This document shows positions 13,816 to 26,535 of a DNA stretch of 64,000 bases, piece by piece (within the stretch, counting starts at the first letter, position 1; each line of letters starts with the position of its first letter). Position numbers and translations under genes: made by a program. Source of the stretch: Lasiosphaeris hirsuta. Lineage: Eukaryota > Ascomycota > Sordariomycetes > Sordariales > Lasiosphaeriaceae. The notes beneath the pieces were generated by a model that worked only from the letters and a program-made list of their open reading frames with translations, was not told where the DNA came from and searched no databases. The stretch is taken from assembly GCA_030549175.1 (NCBI GenBank), contig JAUKUA010000006.1, forward strand, positions 2,914,001 to 2,978,000. Direction: 5' to 3'.

Positions 13816-15697
13816 CCGCTGGGGCTTCGCTAGGAAAGAGGGGGGGATCAGTGGGATGGCCGCGGCAAACGGAACCAACCGCCCTGTGACAAGCCGATCA
13901 CGAGGTCAGCTGGCAGCAAACGGGGGGCAATTGGCAAGCCCTTGCCTCCAGCCAGTTGCATCACGGGCAGTCGCGGGCATCGCCAGCAAATCCGGCCAGT
14001 CAAGCATCACAATCACAGCTGTGTCAGCAGAGGACGGCTTGCCGCCGCCGATTCGATCACAGCCCGCCGTGATGGGCGAATTGACCTTTGGCACCCCCCC
14101 GGTCGGTGCTGGCAACTGAGCCAGTGCCTGCCAGTCTCTCCCCCAGCTTCTCGGGAGGGATTCCATCAGCAGCGATGCAATTGGCGACGGGAGCTCGGGA
14201 CTGTGATGAGTAACCTTGAGCGAAGACTCGTCACTGAATGCAACAACTCGATGCGACATGCCGCCATGGGTGAATGGCCCGTTGCCTGTTGGGTTCGCTC
14301 GCTCTGGGTAGGCGGAGGTAAAAGCAACGGCCGTCGTATTTTATTTTGATGAAGACGGAACGGTGCTCGTAGCGTAGAGTGTGTGGCTAGAGCGCGCCGG
14401 GCAGGCTCGTGATCACGGTTTATGGACTGCTAATAAAGTTACAGCAGACGGCGGCTAAACGGCGGACAACTAACTGGCTGGGCCACTTGGGCCGTGGGCC
14501 GAATTGCAAAGCGGGCCAACGACCCGCTGGAGATGAGGGCTCCCAGAAGTCCAGGTCGTAACAAGCGTGGCGATTTGCGGGGAAAGGGGGGGCCTGAGCT
14601 TTTTCCAGCTGGGACACCTGACGTCTAGGTTCAATTGGGGAGAGGCGGCAAGGCTTCCTCCTGACTTGTGCTCTGGCGTGTGTGGCTTTCTGGATTCCTG
14701 GGCTTCCGCTCGGAAGAGCGCCGTTCTGGGCGGTCCGGGGGCAGGAGGACAAGGCGTCAACGGTCAAGAAACGGAGCCAGTATGGGCGGGAAAACGCTAG
14801 GAGGATCCAACAGCCTTTTGGTCCCCGTCCGTCAACCACCTCATCAGACTGTCCGGGAGTTTTCCCCGGAAGCCTAGGAGCGCTACCCAGCGCTGGAGCT
14901 GTCTAGACCTTTTCAGGGCAATGGTGCCCCTTTTGGGGCTTGGCGGCAAGCCAGCGTGACCATCTTGCCAATCCGGGTATTAGCTAAACTTTCTGGGAAA
15001 TTTCTTCCCCTTGAGCGGTGCAGCCGTTTGCGACACCCGCATGATTCATGGAGCCGAAAGAGCACCCGAACCCCACATGACGTCTCTACCCTAAACGGCA
15101 TAGCCTGAAATAAACGCGCTACGCCATGCTCGGCAGTATCTTTGGCGCATCCTGCCGTTTCAGGCAAGCAGCCTCTTCGCGCTCGTCCACGCTAAGCTTG
15201 CCAGGCTCTCTCCCATGCCCTGCTGTCCCAAGAATCCCCAACGCCCTGGAGCGCCCCCTTTAGGTCTTGTCCTTGTCGTGGAGTAGGTCCTGCCCTCTCC
15301 TGTCTTGCCAGTGCGTCCATATCTCACTTCGGCGCAATGCGAGGGAACCTGTTTGCCTCCCCCACGAACAGCGTGATCTGTGCATTCACTGCACTGCATA
15401 TTTTACCTCTGTTGGGAGTCGGTCAGGTCTCATGTCATCAGGCACAGAGGAGGTACAAATGGGTAGATAAGTTCTATGAGATTAAAGTGGTGGAGAAACT
15501 CTAGAAGGCAGAGAACAGACGGAGCGAGGGGAAAAGAGAGAGAGAGAAGCTCCGACCGGTACTTTACTACCCCTGCTGCCCCTGCCCGTCCAGGTTCATC
15601 CACCCTTCGCTCGCGACCCTTCGCCACCACCCTCCACTACGAGTGCCCCTGTCTGGTACGTCGGGAACTTCTGAGGGCTTGTACATGTACCGGCCCC

Positions 15698-16114
15698 ATG
15701 TCGACCGTACCCCAAGGCGCGGTGAATAACACCAATTACCTGGGGCCATCCCACGCAGCAGCCAAAGCACCGCACACACAGCCAGCCTACAATTACACAC
15801 CACATCCGCTCCCCACCATCAGCTCCCTTCCACTTCCTCATCTCTGCCTCTGCAAAACGGCTGCTCAACACCAACGCCATAAGTTAGCAATATCTGCCCT
15901 CTCGCCCTGCAGTGAATACTCGGACGACATTCGACAGCAACTCGAAGCATTACTCAACACCATCACGCCCTCGCACCTCACCAGCATCTTGCGCGAGATA
16001 GGACCCACTACGACCACCTCACCCACGCAGCCACACGGCACGGAACAAGTCTGCCCTCGACAGACTTCAGCCACAACCACGACGACCGCAAATCAAGCGT
16101 CGCCGAGCACCTGA
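15698..16114 (+). other. Possible uORF (138 codons) upstream of DUF3295 gene
   Basis: An ATG at 15698 opens a 138-codon frame that stops at 16114, 240 bases before the start codon of the DUF1752/DUF3295 gene. It lies in a C-rich stretch that would be that gene's 5' leader. Most of the predicted peptide is Thr/Pro/Ala-rich and could be an accident of C-rich composition. One part, DDIRQQLEALLNTI, reads like an amphipathic helix. It is not in the main gene's frame and I see no splice pair joining the two. It may be a translated uORF, a separate small gene, or nothing. Confidence 0.25.
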
Positions 16115-16354
16115 TTACGAGCTTTTCCCAACGCTCAAGTACGCCGCGGAAACAAACTCTCCGTCGACTCTAGCAAACACTCGGTGCAGAGCAGATCCTC
16201 ACACAGGATTGCACATCTAAACCCTCGAGTGAACAAATTCACCCGCAGTCGAAGCAAATCCGACATTCGCGATCGTGTCGCGAACATCACGGCAACATTC
16301 GTCCTGATCACAACCAGCCACTTGCTCGAACAATCGAGCAGTCTCTTCCGTAGC

Positions 16355-18174
16355 ATGCCTCTGTCTTTGGAAACTCCCGTCCTCCAGGTGGATGCCAATG
16401 TCATACACAAGGTTGACACAACAAATCCCGAGAACCTGTTTAGCATGTGGACTGGTGAGTTTTTTTCATCCGCCGTGTGCGTCCGCCACCTGCGCACGCT
16501 CCAAGATTGCTGACAAGATGCGGTGTAGTCTTTGCAAGGTGTCGTGACTCGGTAGCCCAAGGTAGGCGCTTAGAAAACCTCAGTTGGCGTCTTTGGAATA
16601 GGGAGACCTTTTGTTGTGAAAGTGGCGAGGCATTCGTGCGGTCTTCTGCGATCGCCCAGCCCAAGAACATTCACCGCGACTCTAGTGCAGAGGACATCCC
16701 TCAGCTCTCCGGCAGCGTCGACTCGGCCTCCGACGAGGAAGCAGTCGACTTCACCTCAGAGTCAGCCCCATTGGATATCCTGCGCCCACGGATACTACGA
16801 CAGGACTCGTGCGCCAGTAGCCGCAGCCGTGGCAGAGAGCGGCACATCACTTCAGGAGACTTGGAGAAGATGGTCGTATCCATAGTTGAGGCCAAAGTGC
16901 CACTCAACGCCCCACTTCCCAGCATCTCACACTCCCCACAAATGCAAGAAAAGCCCGCGGGTTCCCCCGAACCCGAGCATTCAGGCTCAACCACGACGGA
17001 ATCGCCCTGCCAGACCTCAGAGACCCCTTCAATGGACTCTCTGCAGACCGCTGCACCACTGTCCGAGTCAGCCCTGCAGCATGGCACCATTGTCACCCTC
17101 GGGTTTTCCCCCGTCCGCCCCGTTCGCCGCATCACCTCGCAGGTGTCTCAGGCACCATCGCCGAGCCCTATTCCCGAGCCCACCGATGCCCCGGCACCCA
17201 AGCCTGTCCAGCCCAAGAAGCAGCCTGCTAGGTTCGAGGTTGGAGGCTCGTCAGGCTCTGGGGAGGACTCGTACAGCGACCGCAGCCATGTTTTGGAGGC
17301 GCGGAAGCAGCTAGTCCCTCAACCCAAGCGGCCCATGTTCCAGGTTGGCCGTGAATCATCCGAGGCCGAGAACTCTCTGAAGAGTGCTCTTCACCCGGCC
17401 AGGCAAGGCTCACTGCTTACCTCCCAGAAAAAGACAGCTTCGTTCAGCAATCAGGTGGTAACGCAAACATATGCCTCGGCAATCAGCGATGGCGAGCAGT
17501 CAGATACTGACTACGTCGACGAAAGCGCCATTGATGACGACGACGACTCATCGGACTGGGAGGATTCGGTTGAGGACAGTGGCAAGTCGAGCGTCGAGGA
17601 GAAGTTCAACTTCCAGCGTGTCGACTCCAAGGTCAATCTCACCTCGCGACGATCACTCATAACCCTCATGCTCGCACAAACAGGCCGCGCCCAACGATTG
17701 GGGAACAATGCGTCGCAGTCTACGTCGGCTCTTCCTCGCGCACGCTCTGCGCTCAATGGTCCCTCGTTGGTCGCGTCCCCTAACGACTCGGATGAGGCTC
17801 CCTTGATGATGAAGAGGGGCACCCGCACAACACCGATGCGCCCTATCACCGAGGTTCCCCGGACTGCCGCGCAGCCCATCAATGCGACGGCTACTATCCA
17901 CCACCAGGCAGCTCTGTCCCCGCGTACCACTCGCCGCAACATGCTCGCCACTGAACTGACCGAGTCTCTCCGGAGGCAGCTCCTGTGGGAACGGTCGCAA
18001 AAGAGCTCAACCGCCAATGCTGTCCTCAAGCGGCGTCATACTTCGCATGATGTGGCCAATCTGAAGCAATACCCAGAGCAGCCATGCATGAAGGACAATG
18101 ATGCCAACGCCAGCAGCTGGAACCAATACTTCAACAAAAACAACTTCACCGGCTACCATGCACAAGGCTGGTAG
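16355..18174 (+). CDS. DUF1752/DUF3295 regulatory protein (AreA N-terminal-like)
   Basis: A two-exon gene: 16355-16454 and 16529-18174, giving 581 residues. The 74-bp intron starts GTGAGT, has a TGCTGAC branch point and ends TAG. Splicing restores the family hallmark MWTVFARC followed by QGRRLENLSWRLWNRE (residues about 31-55), which is the DUF1752 motif also found near the N terminus of the nitrogen regulator AreA. The rest matches the fungal DUF3295 type: a low-complexity Ser/Pro region, an acidic stretch (DESAIDDDDDSSDWEDS), the block VDSKVNLTSRRSLITLML, and a basic C-terminal block RRNMLATELTESLRRQLLWE. No GATA zinc finger is present, so it is not AreA itself. A role in nutrient or nitrogen signalling is inferred from the shared motif only; the biochemical function is unknown. 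ATG 16355 is the first in-frame ATG and begins the expected MPLSLETPVLQVD N terminus. Confidence 0.92.
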
Positions 18175-19525
18175 GAGGATTCTGATTCCATCCCGATAAG
18201 ATTACACCCAAACCATCACTCGCATCTGCATATAACTCAACTCGTCTTCATTACAAAGATACCCAGGGAGGCAACGGGCGTGCATTTGGCAGACAGTATA
18301 GCTGCCGTGTATACTTGATTCGAGTATCGCGAGGAACTACTTTTTACGACATTTTGCATGACCTGGTCTGGCGTTCATCACATTCTGCTTTTCACAACAG
18401 CATCGTCTGTGGTTGGCGTGTACATTGCATGCATCAATCCGGCCCTTAATTATTAGGGACATATCGGTCGGATGGTCTCATGGTCACGGTCTGGAATGGG
18501 CTAGGCTGGCATGGCGACCGATGTTTACAATGGCGGCATCACTGCCCACTCGGAGGAAGGAGTGGCTTCAATTGCCCATTTGATTTTTTGGGTGGAATTT
18601 TCCATTAAGCGGCGTTTTGTTTTCTTATTTTTCTTTCTCATCACCATGATACCACGATCTGCGAGGTTTTGCCTTGGTTTTCACCGTGTGTTGGGCTGCT
18701 TGTCAACTCATCGCTCCCATCTTTACTTGTTCTCACTAGCTTTCTCCGGGTGAGGGGAGGAAGCGGGAAAAGAAGCAGTGGTCTGCGTGTAATCTAGGGC
18801 TGAAACAGCGGGCAACCGCTTTGTTCCTTGTTTTCTTTTTAACGTTTGGCAACAGACCCGGGGCAAAGTGAGGATGGGGCTAGTGCTAAGGGGATGTATG
18901 TATGCAGGGATGAGGAAAGGGAGGAAAAGGAGTGTCATTTGTTTTGTTTGCGACAGGGAAAACAATTGGCAAAGCAAGCTAAACGGGATGGGAAAAGTAG
19001 CTGGTTTGAGCCAGCAATGAATGGATGGGGGTTCCAAGGGAGGAGGAAAGATACCCGAACCCAGACCAAAACGAAAGGAGGAGCAAGGTCTTTGAAACAC
19101 TTGCTGGCAGCCAAAAATCAAAAAGACAGGCGGATGCCAAAAAAAGCACAAAAGACTGGCAACAAACCAAAAACAGTCTAAAAAGTATGAATGATAAATG
19201 AACTACAAAACCCTGAAGCTCAATGTGCAAGTAAACTTGTGGCGGCGGTCGAGGTTGTCAAGGTGAGTGTAAGGCTGACCCATCAGGAGAGGTCAATTAC
19301 CTGGCTAACATGATTTGGAGCTCAATGGACTGGGGCACTGTGCGTGGGATCTTGGTCCGCTCCGTTCGACACGGCCCACTACGGTAGGGGACGCCGTAGG
19401 GGACTGCTGGTCAGCAGCAAGCAACCATCGCTCAGAGGCGCGGCTCCGAGAAGCATGTGAAAAACGTGATGACGACCAACTTCCCAGCGGGAGTCTGTGG
19501 GTTTGCGGACAAGCGTTATGTCCAC

Positions 19526-19527
<2 letters not shown>

Positions 19528-19606
<79 letters not shown>
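19528..19606. repeat. (TG)n microsatellite, about 39 units
   Basis: An uninterrupted run of alternating T and G of 79 bases, outside any recognised gene. It produces spurious poly-Cys/Val and Thr/His reading frames. Tracts of this length are usually length-polymorphic and can adopt Z-DNA. Confidence 0.98.
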
Positions 19607-19609
<3 letters not shown>

Positions 19610-20157
19610 GTGTACCTTGATGGGACGCGTAACTGGGGTCACTTCCGTGGTATAGAGGCACGGTACTGCTGGGCTGGCTGTGCCTTGGGTTGCATGCCCT
19701 GCAGCGCAAAAGAAAAATTTGACGAGCGAGCTACCGGCAGTCGACCCGTCCGCCTGTCTCGGGCGGGTGTGTGAGGCCGCAATCTATTCGGCATGCAGAG
19801 AAGGATGGAAGGGAGGGGTCGGTCAGTCTGTGGAGTCGGCAAGGTCCCCTCATTCCCATTTTGATACCCGGTTGCCGTATCTTTTTTTGAGGGGAAGATG
19901 TTGGAGAAGGGAGCTTTGGAAGGATAGATGGGGTTCATTGTAGATCTTGCACGTTGTTGGAGGTACTGGAGGTGGAAAAAGGGGCCGTGGTCGCTCCCCC
20001 GGAGCATCTAGGGAGCTTAAAAGGGGGCTTCATCCGATATCCCCTTCCACCATCCCCACAGCACGGCCATCGCCTTTTGTTCGAGATGCCGTTGCCGGCT
20101 CGGAGCCTGCCGTGCGAGGAGCCCGTGTGCACCTTCCGCCTCCAACCAAGGCGTGCG

Positions 20158-20179
20158 CACACACACACACACACACACA
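20158..20179. repeat. (CA)11 microsatellite
   Basis: Eleven CA units in a row, about 550 bases from the longer TG tract and in the opposite orientation. No gene spans it. Confidence 0.95.
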
Positions 20180-23100
20180 TATACACAAATATGGGATGAG
20201 GCTGTATTTTTGCTTCCCCTTCCTCTGCCTCAATCTGGGACCGGTTTTGTTGTGTGCCTGGTCTTCCGTCGCCCCAAGGCCCAGACCCGAGCCGTACGGC
20301 TGCTCTCCAAATATGGGCCACGAGTGCAAGGGGACGGCGGGCAGTCTATAAAAACTTAGATTTGCTACCACACCACCACGTGTGTGCCGACCAGGGGAGT
20401 GCCGCCCCAGATGGTCTCACCCGATCTCACAGGGCGCTTAGCGTTCGACTACCCTATACACTGCGTAGCTACCCGCGGGGTAGATCGCAATCAGGGTAAG
20501 CCACTGGGCCCAGCAAACTTATTTATTACTTTATGTGTGTAGCAAGGTAATAAGTTGACTTCACCCATTTTTGCCGGCGGGCCTTCTGGAACCTCGTTCC
20601 ACCTCCCCCCGGTCTCGGTCTGGGAATGCTCGTATCCAATCAGTTTGACATAGTCATTGTCATGCTACCAAGCTCTTGTTGGAGTCGAGAGATCATGTAA
20701 CCGAGATGGCAGATGACGACGAGGTCAAAAGGGGCATATGTGTGTGTGGCTTGACAAGTCTTGATGCCACTCGGGGGAAGCGGGCCGACGGCTCGGGCGA
20801 GGGCGCGCGCCAGGGGCAAACACCACCCCAGGGTCTTTTCTATAACTGCCAGAAATTGCCACGTGTGGCTGACTGTTTCCTCGCGGCGCAGTGAGGCACT
20901 GTAGAACATATGAGAATGGCAATGACAAATTGAAACGCCCAAAGTACGGTCAAGAAAAAGACAGACTGCGTGTGCCTTGCACCGCCACATCTCGGCCACT
21001 GGGTACGAACATGTTGTAGTTGTCATTGTCTGAGACCGTCCTCTCAAATGATGGAGAATGACGACTCTTGGGGTTCTTGGTGTTGGGCATTGCCCGTGTG
21101 CCGGATAAGGTAAGTTTGCTGTAAATATGGACAACACATGCGGTCCGGCTGCAGCTGTGGGAAGATCGGCGGACGGATGCCGCGAGGTAGACACACTCAG
21201 CGGTCTCGGCTTCGAAACCGCCCATCGATTATCTTAAGTCCGTTCCGCATTGGGTCCTCTCACTCAGGCTTTGCCAATAAGGCGCACGTCAGGCATCGCA
21301 ATGCAGAACATTGGCTTGGTCAGTGGCCGGTAGATGCTACCATAGGTGCTGTAGGCAGGGTCCCATCTCTCAACAAGGATATCTGGCGATGCGTCTGCAC
21401 CTTCAGATACTAGATGCGGGTCTTCGGCAAGGCGTGTCACCCCCGGCCATGGGTATCTAGATATCTGCGGTGAAGGCGGGATTCCGGATTCCCGAGTTTT
21501 TGTCGATAATGCTATTTTCTTCTTTTTTCTTCGTCTTCTCTTCGGGCCTTTGTCTCGCGGCGAGACCCCTGCGAAGAAAAAGACTGCAAAGAGTTTTCGT
21601 CGTGGTCCACAATGAGACCGCTCCCGCCTTTGGCGGTGGAGCGACAGGGAGTGGACAGAGACGACAAGGTGGAGGACTCGTGTGCAAACTAGGGTATCAA
21701 CAGGTCGGAATTAGGAGCTGCGGAATCAGTGGAATACGGTCGGTCCACCAGGCCATTTGCCTCCGCTGCGCAGGAGTCTGATGACGGGATTGACGAAAAT
21801 AATAATACAAAAATTCCAAAGAATAAAAAACCTGCCGTTTGGGACCGCCAGCGCAGAAAGGTCCCAGGCCACAGCGAAGGAGGAGAAAAAAAAAAAGCCT
21901 CACCGCCTTCTCAGCGGGAGCAGGAGGATTGGAGGATGAGAAGGTGTGGCGGGGGAGTTCTCGCGGGGTTCCCGCGCACCTGCGCCGGCGGACCGTGTTT
22001 CTCCGGCCACCTGCTGAACGCGATGGCCCGTGTGCCGTGTGGCGGGTGCGTCGTTTTAATCCCGACCTCTCTAATCCGTAGCACCATCTCACACACCAAA
22101 CAGACCACAGAGTGGTAGGCGCGCCATCCAGCCAAACACCACCCCAAAGTGCAGAGAGATAGGGATGCGCGCCGATCGCCAGACGCGTCATGAGAAGGAG
22201 GGCAGTTTGCGTGTTTGTCCGTCGCAGTAAAAGCCGCGGGTGATACGAGCGAGTCTTGCTGTCCGAACCTCATTTTCCACCCTGCATTCGACGATACTGT
22301 TGCCGTGAAGAGACAGAGCCAGCGGCCTGGAATTGGTGCGCTGGCTTGGCCTCACCTGTCGACGACTCAAATCCGGTTTTGTCACATGGGCGGCTGTCCG
22401 TTTTCCCAGGGCTGAGCTGCTGGCCCAGTCCGTTAGATCGCCAGAACGGTGAGACGCTACAGCTGAGTGGACGACAAGCCCGATTATAAAAATACATTTG
22501 ATCACTGTCAGGCCCGTACCCGCACGCCTCTTTCGTAGTAGACGCCCAAGCCCGCCCTGCTCGCATTAGCTAATGTCACGATGCCCTACGAGTTGCAAGA
22601 CATACATGGGCAGAGACAGCAAAAACCGGGGAGTTCGACGCGGGGGCGGCACACGCAAGACTCTGGCGGTCCCGGAAACCGTGCCCTGTTTGCATCCAAC
22701 GCATGAAGTATCGACAAGAGTCGGTGAGCTTCACGCGAGTTTGATGGCAATCGACATGTATGTCTCTGGCCTTCCATCATTTTGCCATCGCCCTTTCTCG
22801 CGCGCATCGTGAGATTATCGATGTCGTGAAATGTCTGGGGCTAATTCCCCCATTTCCCTTTTGAGGATCAAATTAGGGTGACCTGAGTGAGCTTTGCTGG
22901 CAGCAGCCGACTCACGCGACACGTCAGACGTCCAGGGGTTCAGCCATCTCAGCTGCGGGCTCGGCCCTGAGGAGACAATCAAATGAGGAAAGCCAAAAAA
23001 AAAATTAAAAATTAAAATAATAATAAAATGTCAGGAACAAACACGGGCGTGTGTGGGGTGGTGGTGGATGTGTGGTGTTTGAGGATCCTGCCTTGTGATG

Positions 23101-24424
23101 TTGTGGGCTCAGCTCCAGTGAGCGCGGCCGTCACACACCGTCACAGCCCGACAGCCGCCGTGATTAGGGCCCTAGCCTCCTCCGTTCTCCCCGCTGTCCG
23201 TTGTCGGATTCGTCGTCTGAGGACCGCGCCAAAGGCGACTATTGGCGATAGACCTGATCGCGAGTAGGGCTGTCTGCCTTATCAGATCACAACAACGCCC
23301 CTCCCCCCCGGATGTGACGCGAGGAGCTGCTGCCCCCCTGGGGTGATCTCATTTCGAAGCACCGTTTTGCCCACATCCAGTCTCTGAGCGAGGAGCAAGG
23401 CTTGGGTGTGGAGGCGCGTTGCGGATAGCGGGGGAGCACGACGGATGAAGGTGCGGAGGGTGAGGTGCATCATGTGGCTTGCAGGTGTCGGTACGTACCC
23501 AGGCAGGCTCGCTGAATTAATTGTTTTTATCACAGGGCTCATTTTATCTCGAGGCGTTCAGGCAGGATCATTATCTCTATTATCGATTATCGTCTTCAAA
23601 CTCGGCAAGGGAACAACTCATCAAAGTCGTGCGGCTTGTGCAGCTCGGTTGGATCGCAGCTGCCCCGGTGCGCAAAGCCGGCCATGCGAGACAGCCAAAG
23701 CCCCGCGCGAAAAAGATGGAGAGAGGCCGCTTTGCGGGTGTGGAGGGGTAACTAGCTACGTACCCGCACATAACCTGGATACAAGCTACAAACAATAGCA
23801 CAGGAAAGCGCTGGTGAGGGCTGGGCTCTTGCGAGATGTCGCGCTCGAGTTGCATCACATCGACTGATAAGGCTTATCGAGGGGGCAGCTTATGACAACT
23901 TGGGTGCATGAGCGTCCCGCAGTTTCTCAGCTTCCAGCTTCCCCGTCAGGTCGTGTGCAAATCACCGTGAGCCAATCTTCTCCTCACCGACTTTTATGAC
24001 TGCATTCCGCTCTGTGTAGTGCAGCTCGTCTCGTCTCATGCCCGGCAGTCGATGACTCGCTGGCCACCACCACCGCCACTGGCCTCACGATGCCTTCTCT
24101 GGCAGCCTGGCGCTATGTCTGTCTCTGCCCATCTCTCCCAGTCGCTGTCGGCCCGGCAAGGTTGACCCCCGTTCTCGCCATCCCCATTGGTCTCGAGCTG
24201 CATTTATCCCCAACACTGGGGTGCGTGGGGGAAGGGTGGGATTTGTCAGTGGTAAACAGCCCAGAACCAGCCCTTCTGAACACCTGGTCGTCACCACAAC
24301 CTTAGCCATTGGTGTCTCAAAACCCTCACATGTTTATCGGTGCCGTCGATCTGGTAGGCCATAGCTCTCGGCTTGGGTAGGCAGGCAGCACAATCAAGAG
24401 TCAGAGCATGGCAGATGACAATCC

Positions 24425-24451
24425 GATACGGGCGCCGTATGGGCCCGTATC
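24425..24451. repeat. Inverted repeat, 9-bp arms
   Basis: GATACGGGC and GCCCGTATC flank a 9-base loop, forming a short perfect hairpin in non-coding DNA. No function is evident. Confidence 0.45.
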
Positions 24452-26535
24452 AACAACGCAGATGCGGGACCGGAAGGGTGAACTTGATCGGCTAGTTCGC
24501 ATCGTACATCTCACACAGCTTTCGCTCCCGCGCCTGCCTTCGCCGCGAGCGAAAGGATCTTAGCCAGCAAGTAACGCTACACATGATGGTGCAAGCCCCA
24601 GTGGCCTGGGACCGGATGCTGCCCGTCTACTTCCATCGTATTCAACTCCACCACCATGGACACCTCGGGGCGCGAGTTGATGACTGCTCCTCCGAATCGG
24701 AGGCTCGCAGGGTGGGTTATGCAGGCAGCTCGGGTCGTATTGGTTTGGTTGGGAACCATGGCCAGGCCGGACCAACCTCTGATTGGTCAGCGGCCGCCCT
24801 CTACTCGCTGCGGAATATACTCGCGGAACAACACAGCAATTACTTCCCGCCCGTGACGGTCACATTATTGAGATACCCGGAGCGCCCTCTGCCAATAGCT
24901 TCACCACTGATGATCTAGGCCTTGTCTGCGCTATGTGTATTGGGCATGGCGACAGGGCATACGAGGCGATAAAGGGGGCCACGAACAATGTGAAAACTGA
25001 CACAAGAGCTCTGCTCGCGCCAGGGCACAGAATTATTGAATAGGCCGACGCCGAGTTCGCCATCCTCTAACCCACCGTTCTTGGCGACCTGCCTTTTCAG
25101 AGAAGGGGGGGTTAAGAGGGGATCAAGAGGGGAGAGAGGGGTTAGGCACCTATCCACTTGTGACAGTGATGCAATCTCGACACTCGCAGGCGAAAAGAAA
25201 TGCTGCTTGTTGTGTCGTAGTATGTCTTCGTACTCAGTAAAAAAGTATCGGGCCTTCGTCGGTGAGTGTCGGCACTCGGTGTCCACTACTCCGGTCCCGG
25301 TCGGGGTCAGCAGAGAGAAAAAGAGGGAAAAGCCGGGCCTCGGCTGGTTTCGGCGAGGCGCCTGTCGACAGATCACCCCCGCCCTGTCACCGGGTTTAGG
25401 AAGGCTTCGAGAAGGTGTCGAATTTCGATGGTGCCCACCACCCCACCGCCACACCGTTACATACCCACACACCTTGCACACCTCATCCCATCTTGGCCTT
25501 ACCGACGACTCCAACCTGTTGCAGACGGCGATACGCGACACCCGTCTTGCCACGGCCCGGCCGCCACAACATAACCCCTTTCATGATTCCGGCTGTCAGG
25601 ACAGCGATACAGGCCACTGACTCGCCCGGAAAATCTCGTTTCATCCCGAGTAGCGCCCGCCATTAACCCGACGAAGGGACCACCGATTTCCGATCCTGAC
25701 TCAGGGGGCCTGTCGAAGATGTGTACATGGCCGCAACGGGTACGACACTAGCCCCGTCGGCGCTATCCAGATAAAAATTCGCCTCATAAGCCAACTTCTT
25801 TCTCTCCCACATCGGCCCCGCGATGCATCCGCGGGTCAAGGCAGGGCCTCACAATCGCCTCGCCGGCGTCTATTCGTCTGTTGTTAGCCGACTAGCCTCG
25901 GGGGCTCTTGGGCAGTTTGGTAAAGGGGTCAGTTTGCCTCTGGAGTGCTCTCCCTCGGTGGACCGCATCGCGGACTAGCAGTCCCAATGCGACACTCCAC
26001 GCCGAGCCTTTCGTATTAAGCAACAGCCGAGCCGCGGCCCGGAGCTTAGCCTAGGGAAATATGGGGTAGGGGCTGTCTACTCACGTGGGCTCCGATCCAC
26101 GAAGTCATGAACCACCCGTTTTTCGAAACACCCGCCTCCCCCTTTTCCTAACTTGGTCTAAGACGTGTCCAAGGCAAACGCTGGCGAGAGCGAGTGTCTC
26201 CGTTGCAAGGACTTGGGCCCCCGCCGTTTCAGTTTACGTGGCTGACTGTGTTGTACGCGCGTGGCTTCGCCGGAGATGGGATGGTGATGTCAACGGACGG
26301 ACGGGATACCACATGATTATCCCTTTTTTTTTCTCTTACTGCTAAGCGAATCCTTGTGTTGGCTGCTCGCTGCTTTGCCCCCTTTTTTCACAAGCTTGGA
26401 ATATCCCCGCGCGTGGCCAGTGCTCGCTCGCTACCCCAACCACGCCGTTGCGCCTCGCACGGAACCCAAGAGCATTCTCTAGCGCCCCCGGTTAGAGGCG
26501 GGCGATGGCGTCGTCAGCGCTATGGTGGTGCCTTG

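Larger units (their letters stand above)
1..15475. other. Gene-poor region, no supported gene
   Basis: No reading frame here gives a protein I recognise. The open frames of 60-230 codons occur on both strands, overlap one another and lack domain-like sequence. I found no convincing combination of spliced exons and no full tRNA or 5S rRNA pattern. Base composition is balanced and CpG is common, so the stretch does not look like AT-rich RIP-mutated repeat DNA. It contains G/C homopolymer runs (3668-3676, 4270-4298, 13796-13815) and a few perfect or near-perfect inverted repeats listed separately. It may be the long upstream region of the gene at 16.4 kb, or carry non-coding transcripts that cannot be seen from sequence alone. 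Confidence 0.6.
18175..26535. other. Gene-poor region with microsatellites
   Basis: After the DUF3295 gene's 3' end, more than 8 kb carries no coding region I can support. Open frames on both strands look random, including two overlapping opposite-strand frames of about 200 codons near 25.0-25.6 kb. Visible features are a long TG repeat at 19528-19606, a CA repeat at 20158-20179, an orphan TATAAAA at 20346 and an inverted repeat at 24425-24451. Composition is not AT-rich apart from short A-rich patches near 23.0 kb. No transposon ends or target duplications were recognised. Confidence 0.55.

Noticed and set aside
19305..19774. Frames with long poly-Cys/Val or Thr/His
   Set aside because: They are translations of the TG microsatellite, not genes.
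20346..20353. TATAAAAA as a promoter
   Set aside because: No gene follows downstream within several kilobases that I can support.
25036..25620. 194-codon plus-strand frame overlapping a 212-codon minus-strand frame
   Set aside because: Both strands are open over the same stretch, neither shows domains or gene-like splice context.
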